Assembly (NCBI GenBank): GCA_963682055.1 | Contig: OY821743.1 | Location: 33,342,702 to 33,406,701 of the forward strand | DNA from: Primula veris | Taxonomy: Eukaryota; Streptophyta; Magnoliopsida; Ericales; Primulaceae | DNA length: 64,000 bases | Direction: 5' to 3' | Shown here: in pieces, positions 1 to 12,172 of the stretch | Layout: each line of letters starts with the position of its first letter | Position numbering within the stretch: the first letter of the stretch is position 1 | The notes under the pieces: generated by a model | Databases searched by the model: none | What the model saw: the letters and a program-made list of their open reading frames with translations, nothing else | Told to the model about the DNA's origin: nothing | Made by a program: the position numbers and the translations under genes

Positions 1-150
1 TGAGACGAAACGAAACAAAATTTTCATATACTTAACGAAACGAAAACGAGTAAAAGGTTTTGTTTCATTACGAAAACGAAACGATAACGAAAAATTCAAA
101 AACTCAACGAAAACGAAATTGACCGTTTCGTCTCATTTCGCCTCATTTAT
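1..150. repeat. CGAAA-rich degenerate simple repeat
   Basis: The first 150 bases are dominated by irregular iterations of aacgaaacgaaa and cgaaaacgaaa, closing with tttcgtctcatttcg, which is partly their reverse complement. No reading frame is present. It may be the edge of a transposon that begins outside the window. Confidence 0.45.
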
Positions 151-270
151 CGGCCTAATCAAAAGTGAGTTATTATTAGAGGATAATAATTTCAACATTC
201 CTAATAAGTCCATCATTCTTTACCGGAACTATGCACCCATACTGTAAGATACAATGTACTTGTATTTATA

Positions 271-594
271 CTAGTAACGGTGCTTACTCGTTGCGTATGC
301 GATGCGGTGCGGTGCGTGTACAATGCGGTGCGAATAATTTAAGTATGGTGATGATATAAATATTTAGTAAAAAATGATATAATATAAGATGATGATAGTT
401 AAAAGAATTTTTAATTGTTAAAAAGAGAGTAAGCGTGTTATTTCAAAAAAAATTGTTATTTATTTTTATTTTTCTAGTAGGTAATATATTGTACCGTAAT
501 TAATAAAAAGGTGTTAATATATTTTTGAAAAAAAATAGTAAAATTTGACAGATTCAAAAAAATTAGATTTGCATATAATAATAGTATGTTACGA
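271..594 (-). mobile_element. Short non-autonomous Helitron-like element (copy 1)
   Basis: On the minus strand the element starts with TC after an A, followed by a catactattattatat block, and ends in CTAG followed by T. A GC-rich hairpin-prone stretch (gcaccgcatcgcatacgcaacg) precedes that end. These are Helitron hallmarks: 5' TC, a subterminal hairpin, 3' CTRR, and insertion between A and T. Both ends resemble the copies at 19,297 and 47,768, but the interior is more diverged. There is no coding capacity. The ends are inferred by comparison with the other copies. Confidence 0.5.
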
Positions 595-2285
595 TATCAT
601 AATTATATGCACAATTTGAAATACCATCCAAACAGTCCTAAGATTTTAGGACAGGGTTAAAACCTTAAAGAAAATGAGAAAGATGACCGATACATAATAA
701 TTCTGGAGGATAATTGACTTTTTTTTGTTGTTGAGATGCCAAATAAATTTCAATTTTTACAAAAACAAACCATTAAAGTATGACAAATTTCACTCATTTT
801 TTTTTCGAAAGAGGGGCCTCTAACTGCCTTTTTTACACAATTATCATAACTGTGTTTTTTTTCAGCCACTGGATATTCATAATCCTACGGATGACTTAAA
901 ATGTACTATAAAATCTAAAATTATTTTTTCTCTCGTCTATCCTATATTATGTAGTACTGTATATCCGTCAACATCTACACTCAATTACTCATCTATCCAA
1001 ACAATTATGAAATTAACGATTCATTGCATTTAATTTGCACATTTGTTTCCTATAATAAAATCAATTCATCAAAGGTAATAAGAATTTCAAAGAACCCAAA
1101 TCTGTAACTTCCAAAATATATATTTTCTTTTGCAATAATCAACCTTAAAGCCATTAACAAATTGATGCAATTACAAATTCTGCGAAAATCAAATTCAGAA
1201 TAACCTATTGAATTAGCTATCGAATTGTTTATAAACTTATCTTATTATTTTTCTTCCAACTTTGATAAAGTTTGATGAATTCTATTTCTCTTTAATAGAT
1301 TTATATTTTTCAAGCCAACAAGATAGATGGATGAATGAAAGAACGATGATGATTAGCAATTTTATGTCATTGATAATAAGAATACAGTCGAAAAACAGAG
1401 AAAATGAGAGACATATTCGTAAAAACAGTTTTAACAATACTGAATCGTATGGGAGTACTTATTGAGTAATTTAATCTGAATCATTGGATCAATCTTCTAA
1501 TATCTAAGGGCTGAAAAAATAATAATTACGATAACTGTATAAATAAACAATTATGATAAATGTGTAAATAAAGCCATTAGAGGCCGCAATTTACAAGATT
1601 ACGAGTAAAGGACATGTATCATGTATCAACTAAACTACAAGGACATGACATACAATATATTTTAAAAACTTTAAACCACGGTAAGAGATTAGCTTCATTT
1701 TGGTCCTTGTAGTCTCTAGGGAACTCTATAAGTCCGAATATTATGAAAATGTTACAAATTCAATCTTAAAATTTTGAAATGAATCCTTTGTTTATTTCGC
1801 AGTATTTTTTAGTAAACTGAAAAGGTAAGAAGTAAAACAAAAAATTATTAAGGAAAAAAACACGTTTAGTGTAATGTACTACCAATTTTAACAACTGATG
1901 TACCAAACTATAAACTTTCGTCAAATTAAGAGACTAACAACATAAATCGACAAAATTACAATCATTATATCTCACATTTGAGGTTCTATTTTTGATAAAT
2001 GCGGTAGAATTAAACTCAACATGTGACATGTAAGATAATGTGAGTGTAATTTCATCATTTTGTTTGACGGTAGGTCTTCGATTGTGACAAATTTCGTATT
2101 TTGGTAATTCAATTGTTAACATTGGTAGCTCAGTATCTAAAACCTTAAACATTAGTACTATAATACACTAAACGCATTTTTTTCCAAAATTATGAACATA
2201 TAAGTTTTAGAAAACTTATCATCCGTGTTTAATACCATAAAAAAAGTACCCCAACCAACATTGGTGTCAAAAATTTAAAAATAAA
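595..2285. other. AT-rich intergenic DNA without a recognisable gene
   Basis: Reading frames here are short (at most about 70 codons) and show no family resemblance or splice context. No RNA gene was recognised. Poly-A and poly-T runs and relic repeat DNA make up most of the stretch. Confidence 0.6.
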
Positions 2286-2850
2286 AGTTTTGGAAAATTA
2301 AAGGGAAAAAAACTTGATCTAATAAGAAAAAAAGTGGAATTTTCAAAAATTTTGCCATGATTACGTCATAGGAGTCTTTCTACGCATGAATAAACATTTT
2401 TAAAAGAAAAAAACAAAATCAATACATGTGCATTTATAACTTGATGGCCCCGCTCATTTAAACGGTTTAACAAATTCAAAAAAGAAATGAATTCATTTAC
2501 AACACAATAACAAAAGAACTAGGATAATTTTTTTAAAAAATATAGGATAATTTTAAATATTGTGACATAATTGCGTCAAAGTTTCTATATTCTTATGAAA
2601 AATTAAAAGAAAACAAATCAAACGGTTTAACAAATTCAAAAAAGAAATGAATTCATTTACAACACAATAATAAATGAAAAAGGTTTTGCAAAATTAAAAT
2701 ACATAAAAAAAATTCGGATAATTTTTATTTATTTAAAAAGGAGAATTTTCAAATATTGTGATATAATTGCGTGAAAGTTTCCATATACATATAAACAATC
2801 AAAAGAAAAGAAATCAATACATATGTATTTATAACTTATGGCCCGAGTTT
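2286..2850. repeat. Three degenerate tandem copies of a 160-190 bp unit
   Basis: A block of roughly 50 bases beginning aaacggtttaacaaattc and ending acaacacaata occurs almost unchanged near 2459 and 2620. A weaker version lies near 2985. The intervening sequence also repeats: an attttcaaatattgtgayataattgcgt segment recurs three times, and an aatcaatacatrtgyattta segment twice. The array sits just upstream of the kinesin gene. Confidence 0.65.
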
Positions 2851-3077
2851 TTATTTTGTACCATTACTAAGGTGGAGGAGACAAAATACCGTAAAGTAAA
2901 GTATCCTTATATCATTTAGTTTAGATCTTAAGATTTAAGTATATTATTTTTTTAATAGTATTTCCCCGCTCATTGAAACAAATTCAAAAAAACAAATTAA
3001 AACCATTTACTTATTTACAACAACACAATAAATAATATTAAAATCTCTATCTCTCTCTATCTCTCTCTCTCTGAGCT

Positions 3078-6000
3078 ATGGAGAGAGGAAATGATGACGT
3101 GGACAAAGATTTAACGGACTCAGTTTTATGTGTATCTGGTGCAAGATTGGTCTCTAAAGGCTTACATAACCATTATTTCTCAGGTTTTTATTTTATTTTC
3201 TACTTATAATTTCGTAGTTTAGTTAAATTTCCTGTCTTTTTTTTTTTACAATTGTTTCACTATGCCAATTTTTTAATTCCTATTATTCGAATAATCCCGC
3301 TATTGGATTTAAATATTTATTCTAATATGTGCAAGTCCAATTTCTATTGTTTTTTTAGTAGAAATTAGATAAAGAAACTGATAAAGAAATATTTACATAA
3401 ATTTTTGCAATTTTAGTTTTTATTTTTTATTTTAGTAGAAATTAGATAAAGAAATTTTTACATAATTTTTTACAATTTTAGTTTTTATTGTTTTTTTAGT
3501 AGAAATTAGATAAAGAAACTGAAAAAGAAATTTTTACATACATTTTTACATAATTTTTTGCAATTTTAGTTTTTATTATTTTTTAGTAAAAATTAGATAA
3601 AGAAACTGATAAAGAAATTTTTACATAAATTTTTACAATTTTAGTTTTTATTAATTTTTTAGTAGAAATTAGATGAAGAAACTGATAAAGAAATATTTAC
3701 AATTTTAGTTTTTAATAATTTTTTAGTAGAAATTAGATAAAGAAACTGATAAAGAAATATTTACATAAATATTTACAATTTTAGTTTTTATCATTTTTTA
3801 GTAGAATTGGATACAGTACAGCTACTTCAAATTGAGAAGTATTGCAAATATTTTAAAAAAAATGTTAAAAAAATACTATTAGTAGTCTAGGGTTTTGTTA
3901 GCTTCTATTTTGGAAAAATGTTAAAAAGTCTACTTAGGAAATTGTTAAGGATAATGATTATTTTGTTGTATTTTTCCCAGTATAGGGTTTATGTTTTTCT
4001 AGCTTTTGTGGGAATGTAATGAATTATACATGGAACAGCTGCTTTTTTGTAATTTTATTTCGATCCAGTTATCTTTCGAGCGTAAGGAACTAACTAGAAA
4101 CAGTCAGCCTGCTGCTCTTCAATTTTGATAAAAATTGTTGAAAATTAGTTATTTCTTATGTATATTTGATTAAAATCGGTAAAAGTTAACAATTTATCCC
4201 CTCCCTACCATGAAAATCATAATAATATAGTATGTCGGCTTCTCCAATTTAAGTTTCCTGGTTCAGCGCGTGCCTAAAATTGCATGGAAAGTATATCTCG
4301 ATACTTCAATACTCAATAAATTCATAATCTTGATTAGCAGATATTTTCGGTCAGTCTTTTCTTAGGGATAAAGTGCTAAGCTATTTGTTCTATTATTTTA
4401 TATTATACTAGATTTTAGACCCCAGTTAAAGTATAACAATTATTATTGTTTTTTTTTATAGTAAAATTACTAGAAGTTGTACCTTTTATTTAAAAAATAA
4501 CAATGTCTAGTTCATAAATCATCTGCTTATATGTAGGACGTTGAACATGTAGTATCAGTATCTTGAACAAATTACAAGTACAATACACATAACAAGTATT
4601 TAGGTAGTATTGTTTTCGTTGACCTGTTTTATTCAATACAGCTAATATCACTAGGAAGTGTACTGACTCCGCTATAGAGTAGTGTGTATAGATAGAGATG
4701 TTGATTTGAGCATGTGTACACTCGTTTTCAATCGATTGTTGCCTTCAATTTCTCAGATGATAGATAGCTAACACGTCCAACTGTGAATATATGATGATTA
4801 TAAATGAATGGACTTTTTTTTTTTAATATAATTTACCCTGGTCATTGTTTGTTCTACGTACAGATAAGATTGTGAAGTTTGTAAACGCTGGGGGTGGAAA
4901 TATTGAGGATGTTAAAGATTTAGCTATTTTAATTGAGCCTGATACTTACTTTGGAGGAGGAGATAGTATAAGAACCGAAGAAAAAATAAGTGATGGCGGA
5001 GATTTCTCAACCCTCTATCAATCAGCTCGGTTTGGGAATTTCTGTTACCGATTCATAAATCTCCACCCAGGAGACTATTTTGTCGACCTTCATTTTGTAG
5101 AGATTGTTAACACAAATGGGCCTAAGGGGATCAGGGTTTTTGACGTTTTTATGCAAGAAGAGAAGGCAAGCTATTTATTAAGAAAAAGTTAGTACAGACT
5201 AATTTTAGAACTATCCATTTACATACTCTTGATTAGGTTTTATTTTATGTGCAGGTTGTATCTGAACTTGATATATATGCAATTGTTGGAGCAAATAAGC
5301 CACTACAGTTGGTGGATGTTAGCGTGACAGTTGGTATAGATGGGGTGTTAAAAATCAGATTTGAAGGAATTGATGGGGGTTCAATAGTTAGTGGTATTTG
5401 CATTAGAGAAACGCAAAAATTACTCGGTATGTTTCACTTTCTTATGTGTCAAATACTTTATGTTCAAATCATTTTTGTCATAAATCATAACTAACCTTGG
5501 CCCATCACTATGGTTATGAAGCTTCAGAGGTGAAACAAGGTGATTGCGAAGTTTTTGCTGCTGAGGTGGAAACAATGTCAATTAAGGTTGGGTTTGATCG
5601 TAAGCAAATATCTACACAGTAAGCTTTTATTTTTAATTTTCTAAGATTTGTGTTCATCTCTTTATCAGAGAAAAAGTATTAGGACGTGTTCCATAGCCAA
5701 ATATGAAAAGAAGATTGAGGAGCTGAGTACCCAATGCCAATTAAAGACGAATGAATGCCACCAGGCTTGGATGTCTCTGACAGCTGCAAATGAGGAGCTA
5801 CAGAAAATCAAAATGGAGCTTGATAATAAGTCATTCGAAAATCTTTGTTTAGGTTAGCGAAACCATCTTCTTTCTTAAAGAATTTTCTCGTGTAGAAAGA
5901 ATAGGAAATGTATTGCACAAAACAATTTCTAGAATTATCGAATTTATTATTTTTTCTTAGCAAGCACAGTTTTTATACCCATTAAATTTTTGGCTCAGGA

Positions 6001-9000
6001 AATCATGTTTGTCCAATAGGGCTTTACTCATACAAAAAGTTAAAAGAGATGTGTTCAGAATACATTTTTCTATGATCATATGACTGTTCTATCTTAGTAC
6101 TGCTAGTTATCAAATGTCAGAATATGCGCATGGTAAGTAGCAAGTGAGAAGTTACGATTTGATTACATATCAATGTGTAATTTTTTTAGATCAAGCTAAG
6201 GCTACAGAAACGACTAAGTTGAAGAATGTTTCTAGTAGATATGAACACGAAAGGCAGTTGTGGGCAGCAGCAATCAATGAATTAATAAAGAGTGTTAAGG
6301 TAATGTAATTACATTTGCACAAAATTCTCAAATTAAGACCATTTTTTATTTTATTGGGGAAAAAAACATTAATAGTCTATTTGCAGATGATGAAAGAAGA
6401 GCATTCTCAACTCTCATGTCAAGCGCATGAATGTGCCGATTCAGTTCCTGAATTAAATACGATGGCAGTTGCAGTTCAAGCAATGAGTAAGTCATAAGTG
6501 TTTTGACATATATAAATTCACATGAATAACATCTCATGTATATTAAGTACTTTGCGTGATTCAGTTTCTCAGTGCGAAGATTATAAATTAAAGTATAATG
6601 AGGAGCAGACTAAGAGGAAGGAACTTTATAACCAGATTCAGGAAGCGAAAGGTACTTTTTAGCTTAAAATTCATTTTTTGAAAATGTTTTTTTTTTGCTC
6701 CAGAGCAATTTTTGGTCCAGGCTAACAACTTTTTTTTTCCCATTTGATTTGAGTATATGTAGGAAATATTAGAGTGTTTTGTAGGTGTCGACCATCAAGC
6801 AGAGCCGAGACATTGGCTGGCTTTGCAACTGTAGTAGACTTCAGTGCAGCTAAAGACAGTGATCTTGGAATACTCACAGGTCCTTCCACTAAGAAAACTT
6901 ACAGATTTGACCGGGTTTATACACCAGATGACGGTCAAGGTATAATTGCAATGAGTAAATCTTCTTAAACTTTGTGATATGTTGAAGTTAACCAGGTGGT
7001 TTACATTCAATCTTCGTTTTTGTTTTAGTCCTCAATGATTTTGATTTGCTGTCTTTTTTTTCTTTTCTGTTTTTTAAATGACAGTGGATGTATTTGCGGA
7101 TGCTCAACCAATGGTGACATCAGTTTTAGATGGATACAATGTTTGTATATTCGCGTATGGTCAAACAGGGACAGGAAAGACATTTACCATGGATGGCCCT
7201 GAACATAACCGAGGAGTTAATTACAGGACGTTAGAGCAGCTCTTTAAGTTGGTAGAGGAGAGGAAGGAGGTTTTTATATACAAAATCTCTGTCAGTGTAC
7301 TTGAAATTTACAATGAGCAAATAAGGGACTTACTTTTCGACGGCCCCACAACGAAGAAGTAAATTACTCTGCACACCTAATCCTTTTTATATATAAAAAA
7401 AGTAATACGCATTCAACAGATGCGGTCTCATTGTGTTAAGTTGTCATTTTTTGTACATGGTAGTCAAGACTTGACCTCGACCATGTAAGAAATGCTTCTA
7501 AATGACAAGCCATTTTAATTCTATAACTTCAACATATTATCAATATTACAAGGGCAAATTGTTTTCTGCTTCAGGTTAGAGATAAGACAAGCCTCTGAGG
7601 GGTTTCATTATGTTCCTGGGATTGTAGAAGCCAGAATTAATAACATCGAAGAAGTGTGGAATGTTCTGCAAGCTGGAACCAGTGCCAGGGCCGTAGGATC
7701 GAACACTGTAAACGAGCACAGCAGCCGATCCCACTGGTTAGCTGGCAAACTGTTGTTTTCTATTTTTTATTTGGATTCACGTTATTGATTTATGTTGACA
7801 GTGCCTTTTGGTTGTATGTAATTTTCTTTCATAGCATGTTATGCATAACGGTGGGCGCAAAGAACCTAATAAATGACGAGTGTACCCAGAGTAAACTCTG
7901 GTTAGTAGATTTAGCCGGTAGTGAAAGGCTAGCAAAAACTGAAGTGCAAGGTGACCGTCTCAAAGAAGCTCAGAACATCAATAGATCACTTTCAGCTCTA
8001 GGGGATGTTATATCTGCTTTAGCATCTAAAAGCAGCCACATACCATACAGGTGATGAAAATTAAAATTCAGTTCAACACATTAACAATTGTTATAATTTT
8101 TACATTGCTGATGAGATCATCTCTATTTTTGCAGAAACTCAAAACTCACACACTTGCTTCAAGACTCGTTAGGTAAGCAAACGCAACATCGATAATCTAT
8201 GAATTTAAACATTGTCAGAGGAAATGTATAAGTTGCCTACTCAATGTGTATGCCTTTGTTAGAAATATCATATTCAATTCTTGCTGCGTCTGTTTTTGTT
8301 GGATTGGCAAAATCTGATGTTTACATGTTGCAGGAGGTAATTCGAAAACCTTGATGTTTGTTCAAGTTAGTCCATCAGAAAAGGACTTGGGTGAGACTTT
8401 ATGTTCACTAAATTTCGCTACTCGGGCTCGAGGAGTAGAATTGGGTGTTGCAAGAAAACATGTTGATACGAGTGAGATTCAAAAGTTGAAAATGCAGGTA
8501 AGCTTTCTGCTGGCAATCGTTATTGTTTACTGTAAAGAAAAACCTTGAATAGGTCAAGGGATTGATTACTGCTGCCAAATGCAAAGCAAACTTGGGTATC
8601 GAACTATATGGCAGAAAAATGACTAAAACTCTATTTATACATAAGGGTAATCTGTCTCATTTTTAACCTTTTCTTACATTTTGTTTCCTGCTTTTGTTGG
8701 TGAAAAGGTTGATAAAGCAAAGCAAGATATCCGATCCAAAGATGAATCACTGAGAAATGCACAAGTGAACTTTCAAAACTTAGATGACAAGTTGAAGGAC
8801 AGGGAACGGACTATCAAAAGCCAACAAGAGAAATGTAAAGAACTAGAAATGCAACTTCAATTTAAAACCGAATCTCACAAACAAATGGAGAAACAACTTT
8901 TGCAACTCTCCCAAGGGATAAAGGGGAAGGACAATCATTGCGCAATTTTACAATTTAAGGTTTTAATGTCAACACTTTCAAACTTGATCTCCATTCATGA

Positions 9001-11319
9001 CATATTCCAATTTTTTTGATAATCTATTTTTTGGCTTAGATTAACGAGCTTGAGGAAAAGATAAAAGATAGCGAGTACGAGGCTTCCAAGGCTGTTCAGT
9101 ACAAGGTATTCTTAACAAACCACTCGTTATTTACATGTTTGCAGATCCTCAAGAAAAGTTTTTTCGTCACATCTTTACCTACGTATTTGTGGCTTTGTGG
9201 TATTGGAGGAAGAATACTTATTGTAACTTATGAGTGCCAAGTCATGTGCTCCTGTCTTTGGAAATCTTAAAATTCCATCATGTTGCTAGAACTTTTCTAA
9301 TTGTCAGGATGAAACTGATTTAACTCCCGTTATGGAGGACTAAGCATTACATGTGATTCCTGATTCTTTTTAGATTAAGTGATTACAAACACCCCAAGTT
9401 AATTTATCTTTTAACTAAAAACAGAATGCAGAGCTTGAAAACCAGTTAGACACGAAGCATGAGCACGAGTATCAGATACGTGCCCTTCAAGAAAAGGTAC
9501 TTTCTTTTTTGAAGTTTGAAGTCACTTATAATTAAAGCTCATTTGTTTGTTTCAAATTGGTTTTTATATTTGGAACAGAACACAGAGCTTGAGAACCAAA
9601 TGAATAAAAGGAAGAGTGAGTTTGAGCATCAGATACAGGTCCTTCAACAAAAGGTATATTCCCTTTTGAACTTTGAATTCACTCATTTCAAACATTTGTT
9701 TCCATAGTAATCGACTTTCAAAATAAAAAAACAGAACACAGATGTTGAAAATCAAATGAATAAGAAGAAAAGTGAGTTTGAGTATCAGATACAGGTCCTT
9801 CAAGAAAAGGTATATATTTCTTTTGAACTTTCGAGTCACTCATAACAAACTTCATGTGTATATTTTAAATGAAATTGACTTCTTTATTCTGAAACAGAAC
9901 GCAGAGGTTAGAAATCAAGCGAATAATATGAAGAGCGAGTTTGAACATAAAAATTCGATCCTCCAAGAAAAGGTATATTTTCTTTTAAGCTTTGAAGTTG
10001 TGCATCATAAAATTCTCATTCGTGGCTATATTTTCCGTTTAAAACTGTTCTTTTGGTTTGTATTTTAATTGTGAGCAAAGGATCCCTTCGGAAACTATTC
10101 ACCTACCAAAATCACTGTGTTTAAGTACATTTCATTTGCTCTGTGCAGATTATGGAACTTGAGAACTGTTTGAAGTTACCAAAAAGCAGTTCAGAGTCTC
10201 GAATGGTTCAAGAAAAGGTAATATTAATATCTGAACGCGTAATTTTTTTCATTTAAAATTTATTTAGGCTTTACTGGAAAAAGTTATTTATTGAATTTGT
10301 GCAGATCAAAGAGCTTGAAGAAAGGTTGAGGCAAAAAGATGCAGTATTACGGAATTTTATGCCTTGTACGTCTGATAATTCTCAACTGATACAAGAAAAG
10401 GTACTCTTTAGGATCTGAAGAAATTACAACGATAACTGATGCATTGTTTTTAGGGTTTACTACAGCTTTTTACATCAACATATTATGATATATCATCTTA
10501 GGACACCAACTACCAAAATTAACAAGCCGTACACCAATCTAACAATTTTTATTGCTTTGTAACACAAAATAGGAAAAAAATGTTTTAGATTAGAGACTTC
10601 GTAGGAAAACGTTATAAATTGTGGACAAGATACAAAAAAAAAACTACTCCAGTATACAAAAGAATTAGTTTTACGCTTTTCACAACTATTTATTCCTACC
10701 TATGAATATTAAATTGTCAAGAAGTGCAAACCTTGTGTATTCATTGCTACGTTTTATAAGTTGTTGTATAATATAAAAAATGATAATGCGACTGCACAAA
10801 TATCTAGTTTTACTTTTATTCTGAGATTGTATAGACTTATGTATTAAATTTGTGCAGATCAAAGAGCTTGAAGAAAAGTTAAGTCTAAAAGATGCAGTGT
10901 CACAGAATGTATTGCCGAATTCTTACAATTCGAAAATTATCCCAAGTGATAGAGAATATCCATCATTTTCAAAAACTACTATCAGCAGAGACTCTCACAG
11001 TATGATTCTAAAGGTCAACAACCGATCAGAAAGCCAAGAATCAGCTTTGCTAAAGAAACCTGATTCTCTTCGTGAGTCAAGACGAAAACACGATTCGCAA
11101 AATAGAGGAATTGAGAACAACTTTTTAGCAACGACTCCAATACTAAATAAGAAGCCAATATCTACAGAGCTTAACAAAAGGCAAATCGACCCATCTAAGG
11201 CGTTTGCTAGAGTAACAAAAAGTACAAAGCCGTTTCCTAATTCTCAGAGGGGTGTTCCGATTAGGCAAGTACAAGGAATTAAGGAGAGGGATAGTAGTAC
11301 AAAGTCATGGCTGAGATAG
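3078..11319 (+). CDS. Kinesin-14 with N-terminal malectin-like domain (KIN14Q/R type)
   Basis: Minus-end-type kinesin with an internal motor. Exons: 3078-3183, 4864-5165, 5255-5426, 5522-5599, 5697-5852, 6190-6299, 6387-6486, 6565-6651, 6763-6939, 7085-7358, 7575-7736, 7835-8050, 8135-8172, 8334-8497, 8708-8959, 9040-9105, 9425-9496, 9579-9653, 9735-9809, 9898-9972, 10149-10217, 10305-10400, 10858-11319. All phases agree, giving 1127 aa. Residues about 37-190 form a malectin/di-glucose-binding-like domain ([22 protein letters not shown]). Residues 194-370 are coiled coil leading into the kinesin-14 neck ([19 protein letters not shown]). The motor spans 371-705, with P-loop GQTGTGKT (about 456), switch I NEHSSRSH (about 567) and switch II DLAGSE (about 600). 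A coiled coil built from repeated small exons follows, then a basic Ser/Lys-rich tail. Intron 2 (5166-5254) appears to be GC-AG. The start ATG follows a CT-rich leader and matches the family's DSVLC N-terminus. Arabidopsis relatives are the malectin-domain kinesins At1g72250 and At2g22610 (from memory). Exon 4 and the tail are the least certain parts. Confidence 0.9.
3345..3800. repeat. Intronic minisatellite, about six 60-88 bp units (kinesin intron 1)
   Basis: Six full units and one partial unit follow each other. Each starts tttttagtagaaattagat, continues aaagaaactgataaagaaat, and ends caattttagttttta. Units differ mainly by internal deletion of the atttttacataa segment. The array lies wholly within the first kinesin intron (3184-4863). 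Confidence 0.85.
9425..9972 (+). repeat. Four tandemly duplicated coiled-coil exons (kinesin exons 17-20)
   Basis: Exons 9425-9496, 9579-9653, 9735-9809 and 9898-9972 are 72, 75, 75 and 75 nt and all in phase 0. Each begins AA[CT][AG]CAGA and ends CAA[GC]AAAAG followed by gtatat or gtactt. The peptides share N-[TA]-E-[LV]-x-N-Q at the start and LQ[EQ]K at the end. The flanking introns are also alike (ttttgaactttgaattcactcat-type starts), so exon and intron were duplicated together. Exon 21 (10149-10217) ends VQEK and may be a more distant copy. Confidence 0.85.
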
Positions 11320-12172
11320 TACCTTGTTTGGTTGCAGCTTTTAAGCTCGGCTCTCTTGCTTAGAAGTTGGACTTTATTTGGTTGACAAGCAATGAAACTG
11401 GCTTTGACTGGATTTTTCTCCATCAAAGCTAGAAGCTTTAAGCTGGACGACCATAACTTCTTTTTTTCCAAAGCTCAAATCAACACCATTTATTTGCTTA
11501 AAAGTTGCAACCTTTCTTACCTGGGATGCTTCTAATGTGTCCACGGAGCATATATCTTTTGGTATAATCATTGATTACGATTTGTCTTAATACACATGTG
11601 AATGTTGCAAATCTGTGCTTTTCGTACAGAGAATCGTAAATTTAGTTAATCAAATGCTTATTTGGTTTCCATGCAACTATCCTGTGTATGTTTTTACTTT
11701 TACTTTATTTTTCTGAAATGATACTTTTTTTCTGCTTTCGGGATCAAAGGGAAGAAATCTGCCCACACTTGCTTCTCCATTTTGGTCATTGAAATTTTAA
11801 CCAATCGACAAGCATCTACATTCCCGGAGTTTTTTTTTTAAATTTATTTTTCCGGATTAAATGTTTAGTTTAGGCCACCTCATTAGTCATTACTACTGTT
11901 GAACTACTCGATCTCATCAGGTTTACTTGTTGAGAACACTCAACAGAAAGTACTAACCAGAATCCCATAAGTCCTTAAGATAAACATAAAGAAGACAAAA
12001 AAATGAATTCATTATTTATGCCAGCTCGATTATACAAAAAAATGACATCATTAAAATGTCATGGAATATTTCTTGACATATAAACTAGAAGGGAAAATAG
12101 AGAAAGAGAGGACTACGGCTTTATTGCTCAACAATCAAATCATACAATACGTGTATACACGAGTCTGAGAAC
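11320..12172. other. Intergenic DNA between convergent genes, with one AGCTT-rich repeat copy
   Basis: This interval holds the 3' flanks of the kinesin (+) and the RG lyase (-). About 11,325-11,525 is an AGCTT-rich segment (ttggttgcagcttttaagct; aagctagaagctttaagctgga) matching the tandem copies in CIPK8 intron 1. Nothing else coding was recognised. Short frames in both directions lack similarity to known proteins. Confidence 0.6.
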
